Origin: Poronia punctata
Lineage: Eukaryota; Ascomycota; Sordariomycetes; Xylariales; Xylariaceae
Direction of reading: 5' to 3'
DNA: 28,452 nt
Assembly (NCBI GenBank): GCA_022579005.1
Contig: MU401809.1
Span: 1-28,452, forward strand
The position numbers and the translations under genes are program-made. Below are positions 25,308-28,452 of this stretch, in pieces. The notes beneath the pieces were generated by a model that was not told the origin of the DNA, ran no database searches, and saw only the letters and a list, made by a program, of their open reading frames with translations. The number at the start of each line of letters is the position of its first letter. Positions within the stretch are counted from its first letter, which is position 1.

Positions 25308-25485
25308 GCTGTTTTTTTTAGCTAAAATTGCTAAAATTGCTATTTTTTTAGCTAAAATTGCTAAAATCGCTTATAATACTGTTTTTTTAGCTAAAATTGC
25401 TAAAATTGCTATTATTTTGCTAAAATTGCTTATAACACTGTTTTTTTAGCTAAAATTGCTAAAATTGCTTATAGCACTGCCTTTT
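25308..25485. repeat. Minisatellite with nested 9-bp and about 60-bp periods
   Basis: The 9-base unit CTAAAATTG occurs in pairs after a T-run and TTTTTAG. The larger block ACTGTTTTTTTAG plus two CTAAAATTG units plus CTTATA starts near 25,309, 25,376 and 25,436, giving spacings of about 67 and 60 bases. The blocks are nearly identical despite the surrounding decay, so the array expanded late or is kept uniform. Confidence 0.75.
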
Positions 25486-27157
25486 TTAGCCTTTTTATCT
25501 TATAATAAGTTATATATAAAACTTTTATATTATATTAGCTTTTAACTTCTTTATATTTATAGTTTATAAAAAAGCGCTACTAACTTTTTTAAGCTTTAAA
25601 AACTTGTTATTTTTAGCGTTATTATTATTATTATTTACTTATAAACTTAAATTATATAGCTTTATAAAATTTATAATAATAAAGTTATTATAGTTAAGCA
25701 TAAAGTTATAAATAATATATATAGCGTAAATAAGCTTAATAAAAATATTAATATTATATAATACTTTTATTTAAAAGTATTAAAAAGTATTTTTAGCTGC
25801 TTAAAAGCTTGTTTAATAGTAATTTAAAGTTAGCTATAATATAAGTTATATAATTTTTTTTTATTATAAGCTTTAAACTACTTTTAGCTAACTTTTAAAA
25901 ATAGTATTAAATATTTTAATATAGTGTTAATATGCGTTTTTCTATGCTAAAGCTAGCATTACTTAATAAAAAAGTCTTTAGTAATATTTTTAACTTATTA
26001 TAGTTAGTTGCTTTGCTAAAAACTTTTAAGTTGTTTATAAACTTTTTTTAACTAGCTAATATATAAATAAATTATCTTTTTAAGTTATATATAGCTAAAG
26101 CGTTAGTTAAAATATAGCTTTTATAGTTTTTTTTTAAGTTTTTTAAGTTTTTTGTATTGCTTTAAATTTTAATATTAAAGTATAAGCTATTAATAGTACT
26201 AATAACGTTTTTAAAATAAAAATAAAACTTTAAATTTATTAATATTTTAAAATTTATTTTAAATATTGTTAATATTATAATTATAACTTTTGCTAACATT
26301 ATTAATGCTTTAAAAACTTTATAAAATATAGTATAAATAATATAATTACTATAGCTAAGTTGTTTAGCAATAATATAAATAATAATACTTTAAGCAGCTT
26401 AAAAAAAAAAACTAATTTTTTATTAACTATTAGTTTTAATCTTTGCTAAATATTTATATTAGCTAATAACTAATTTTTTAAAGCTTTAAACATTAATTTT
26501 TATATTTAAAATACTTTTTAAAATTACTTGTTACTAGCGTTAAAAAGCTATTATAAATACTGCTTTATAAACTAGTTATTAGTATAAATCTTACGCTTTA
26601 AATACTTTATATTATTGCTTATTATAATAATAATTATATAAGCAATAAGCTACTAGCGTGCTTTTTGCAAACAGCGCTAATTTTATAAAATAATAGCTAT
26701 TTTAACGTACTTTTAATATTAACAATATAAATTTGCTAATTTTATAAGTTTTATTAAAGTAATACTTTTTAGCTAAAAGTATATTTACTTTTTTTGCTAT
26801 ATTAAAGGCTTTAGCTAAGTAAAAATATATTATATAAACAAAATAAATAAGTAAAAAGGTGCTTTTATAATTATTAAAAATTTTAGTAAAATAATTATAG
26901 CTAATTAGCTAAGTGTTATAAGTAAAAATAAACAAATTTTAGTATGCTAAAAATAGAGTTTTATTAAAAGCAGTTTACTAAACATGCTATTTATGCTTTT
27001 TGCTTGTTTTTATTATTATAAGCAATAAATAATAAAACAAACACGCTTTTAGTTACCTTTTTTTGCTATTAAAATAAATCTTGCAAACCTTGTACCTTTT
27101 TAGCTAGACTATAACAATATATCTTACTTTTTAATTTAATAGTCTTTTTTTTATATA

Positions 27158-27176
27158 TAGTAGTAGTAGTAGTAGT
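27158..27176. repeat. TAG trinucleotide microsatellite at the edge of the GC island
   Basis: Six TAG units in a row, then TAATAA. It marks the change from RIP-type DNA to the ordinary-composition island that begins a few bases later. Confidence 0.7.
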
Positions 27177-27782
27177 AATAAAATTTTAACGTTTATCTTA
27201 AAGAGGAAGGGTAGCTTTAACCTCTTAACTATAGCTATTTACAACCTAGGGTAGTACTTAGGGCTATAGCTAGCCGACGCCTCCTGCTACTTAATAGTAT
27301 AGCCCTTTATATAACCTCTTTTTAGGTTTATGTTAAAATAGACAGCAGGAGTATTTAGGCTTTTAAAATATATTTAAGCCTAGGTTATCTTGCAAGAAAA
27401 AAAAGGAACACTGTAAGCAAGTTTTTTACTAATTCTGCGTTGCTAAGAGTACCTGCATATCGCGTATCTTGTCTATAAACCTTATTAGATAACGTAACTT
27501 TACTTGTAAACTTAGGGGCACAAGAAGGAAAAAAGAAAAAGAATCCAAAAAAAAAACCCTTTGCTTGCCTATACCTTTCTATTAAAGGCTGCGTCCGAAA
27601 TACCAATTTCTTTTGTTTTTCTAAGGTTTTAACCTTGACCAGAAAAAAAAAAAAAAACTATTAAGGCAAGCCGCTTGTTTTCTACGTAAGGTAGGTTGTA
27701 GTCGCTTTTTTGGACCTTAGCTAGGTAGCTAGGTCATGTTTTCGCTGCTATATTAACGACCTAGCAAGTCGGATCTATCCTA

Positions 27783-27817
27783 ATTATCGTCAGGTTAAAA
27801 GTAAAGCTGACGATAAT
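27783..27817. repeat. Perfect 11-bp inverted repeat with 13-base loop
   Basis: ATTATCGTCAG (27783-27793) and CTGACGATAAT (27807-27817) are exact reverse complements. Outside the stem, CTATCCTA on the left and TAATAGGGTAG on the right are also roughly complementary, so the structure may extend imperfectly. It is the strongest hairpin in the island, and its G+C content makes chance pairing less likely than in the rest of the window. No following T-run, so not a terminator of polymerase III type. Confidence 0.65.
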
Positions 27818-28036
27818 ACCTAATAGGGTAGGTAGTAGGCCCTTTTTAAGAAGTGAAAAATAAAAAGGAAGGAAGGATGCCTACCTACATGTACCTAGCA
27901 GCCCTAGTCCTAGAGTAGGTACCTAGATACCTGTTCTTGTCCTACATATTGTATTAGATCTAACAGGTCATAAAATAACAGGAATTAATGTAATGCCTAC
28001 ATAGTAGAAGTTATACGGCTGCAGTAGGGACTACTA

Positions 28037-28073
28037 TAAAGAAAAAGGTCCTTTTATAAAGGGTTTTTCTTTA
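28037..28073. repeat. Two-part stem-loop, 10 bp plus 5 bp
   Basis: TAAAGAAAAA (28037-28046) pairs with TTTTTCTTTA (28064-28073), and inside it CCTTT (28050-28054) pairs with AAAGG (28058-28062), with a small internal bulge. Near the right end of the island. Confidence 0.5.
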
Positions 28074-28101
28074 CTTATTTAGTATGTGCAGATTTTGCAA
28101 A

Positions 28102-28146
28102 AAGAAGAAGTTTTACTTCTTTACGTATATATTAATTAATATATAC
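28102..28146. repeat. Hairpin followed by a 22-bp perfect palindrome at the island edge
   Basis: AAGAAG (28102-28107) faces CTTCTT (28116-28121) around a short loop. Then 28125-28146 is a perfect palindrome with half-site GTATATATTAA. Directly after it the sequence returns to RIP-type composition. The palindrome is AT-only except at its tips, so chance is possible, but its position on the composition boundary is notable. Confidence 0.5.
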
Positions 28147-28452
28147 AATTTAGCTATTTTGCTAGTTTTAATAATTAAAAGTCTTATATTGCTTATTATT
28201 ATTATTAAAGCTTAATAGTATAGCAACTTAGTAATAATAGCATTAGCTAATAAAATTAAACTATTTTGCTTAAAGAAATTTTATTACTAAAATAAAAAAT
28301 TTAAAATAAAAGCCTTAGCTTTATAGCTATAATAATATATTAACTTAAAAAATAAAGAACTTTAGCTTAAATAACTTAAACTTATTAATATTACTAAACT
28401 TAATAAAAAGCTTATTACTTTTGCTACTAAAAAAACTAAATTTAGGTTTTAT
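28147..28452. other. RIP-type AT-rich DNA at the window end, no gene seen
   Basis: About 300 bases with the same composition as most of the window: TpA-rich, nearly no CpA or TpG, and C mostly before T. A short ATT repeat lies at about 28,194-28,206. Probably the start of another mutated repeat that continues beyond the window. Confidence 0.5.

Larger units (their letters stand above)
23601..27180. other. Degraded AT-rich DNA with tandem arrays, no gene seen
   Basis: About 3.6 kb of RIP-type sequence with stops in all frames. It holds four tandem arrays (23831-23866, 24988-25099, 25308-25485, 27158-27176), more than the rest of the window. No LTR, terminal repeat or protein motif was recognised. 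Confidence 0.5.
27181..28110. other. Island of ordinary base composition, probably single-copy noncoding DNA
   Basis: About 930 bases with G+C near 40 percent and normal CpA, TpG and CpG, in sharp contrast to both sides. It carries GGTAGGTAG- and CCTACCTA-type runs (27,830-27,900), long A-runs (27,528-27,558 and 27,641-27,657) and several inverted repeats. These include AAAGAGG at 27200-27206 facing CCTCTTT at 27315-27321, plus the hairpins listed separately. No reading frame over 100 codons, no splice-site-bounded frame and no known RNA gene was recognised. It escaped RIP, so it was probably unique when RIP acted. It could be an intergenic remnant, a noncoding RNA locus or a worn gene fragment. 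Confidence 0.6.

Noticed and set aside
25308..25485. CRISPR-like array
   Set aside because: The spacers are low-complexity variants of the repeats themselves, and the host looks like a fungus; this is a minisatellite.
27385..27606. A 73-codon minus-strand reading frame in the island
   Set aside because: It contains runs of Phe that are simply the complement of A-runs in the DNA, matches no family I know, is not bounded by plausible splice sites, and is of a length that chance gives in DNA of this composition.
1..28452. Mitochondrial or bacterial AT-rich genome
   Set aside because: Such genomes keep open genes, rRNA and tRNA. Here there are none, while LTR pairs with target duplications and transition-only divergence point to a RIP-mutated nuclear fungal region.

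Overview
The window is almost entirely AT-rich, gene-less DNA, with roughly one base in six being G or C. CpA and TpG are nearly absent, TpA is in great excess, and stop codons fill every frame. Paired repeats differ almost only by C/T and G/A transitions. This is the mark of repeat-induced point mutation (RIP), so the source is most likely a filamentous ascomycete (Pezizomycotina). The window would be part of an AT-rich isochore, subtelomere or centromere-like transposon graveyard. Species and chromosomal position cannot be read from it.

Layout. (1) 1-1620 is part of a minus-strand Ty3/gypsy-type retrotransposon whose reverse transcriptase is still recognisable through the mutations (about 760-1200). 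(2) Element A, 1621-8505, is a complete but dead LTR retrotransposon with LTRs of 215 and 210 bp and a 5-bp target duplication GTTAA. It sits inside the gypsy relic, whose upstream part probably resumes at 8511. (3) 8511-11538 is less completely mutated DNA without a certain domain. (4) Element B, 11544-19148, is a second complete dead LTR retrotransposon with LTRs of 410 and 411 bp, TGTTAG/CTAACA-type termini and target duplication TTAAG. (5) 19154-27180 is older degraded repeat DNA with several tandem arrays and one milder pocket (23165-23600). (6) 27181-28110 is an island of about 0.9 kb with ordinary composition and several hairpins but no convincing gene. (7) 28147-28452 returns to RIP-type DNA.

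Nothing here is likely to make a functional protein. The information is historical: nested insertions, then RIP. The best observation is that in both LTR elements the OUTER part of each LTR kept its original C and G bases while the inner part was converted. RIP therefore seems to have acted on each inserted element and faded towards its borders. The unmutated island at 27181-28110 is the one stretch that looks like single-copy DNA and is the best place to look for something functional.
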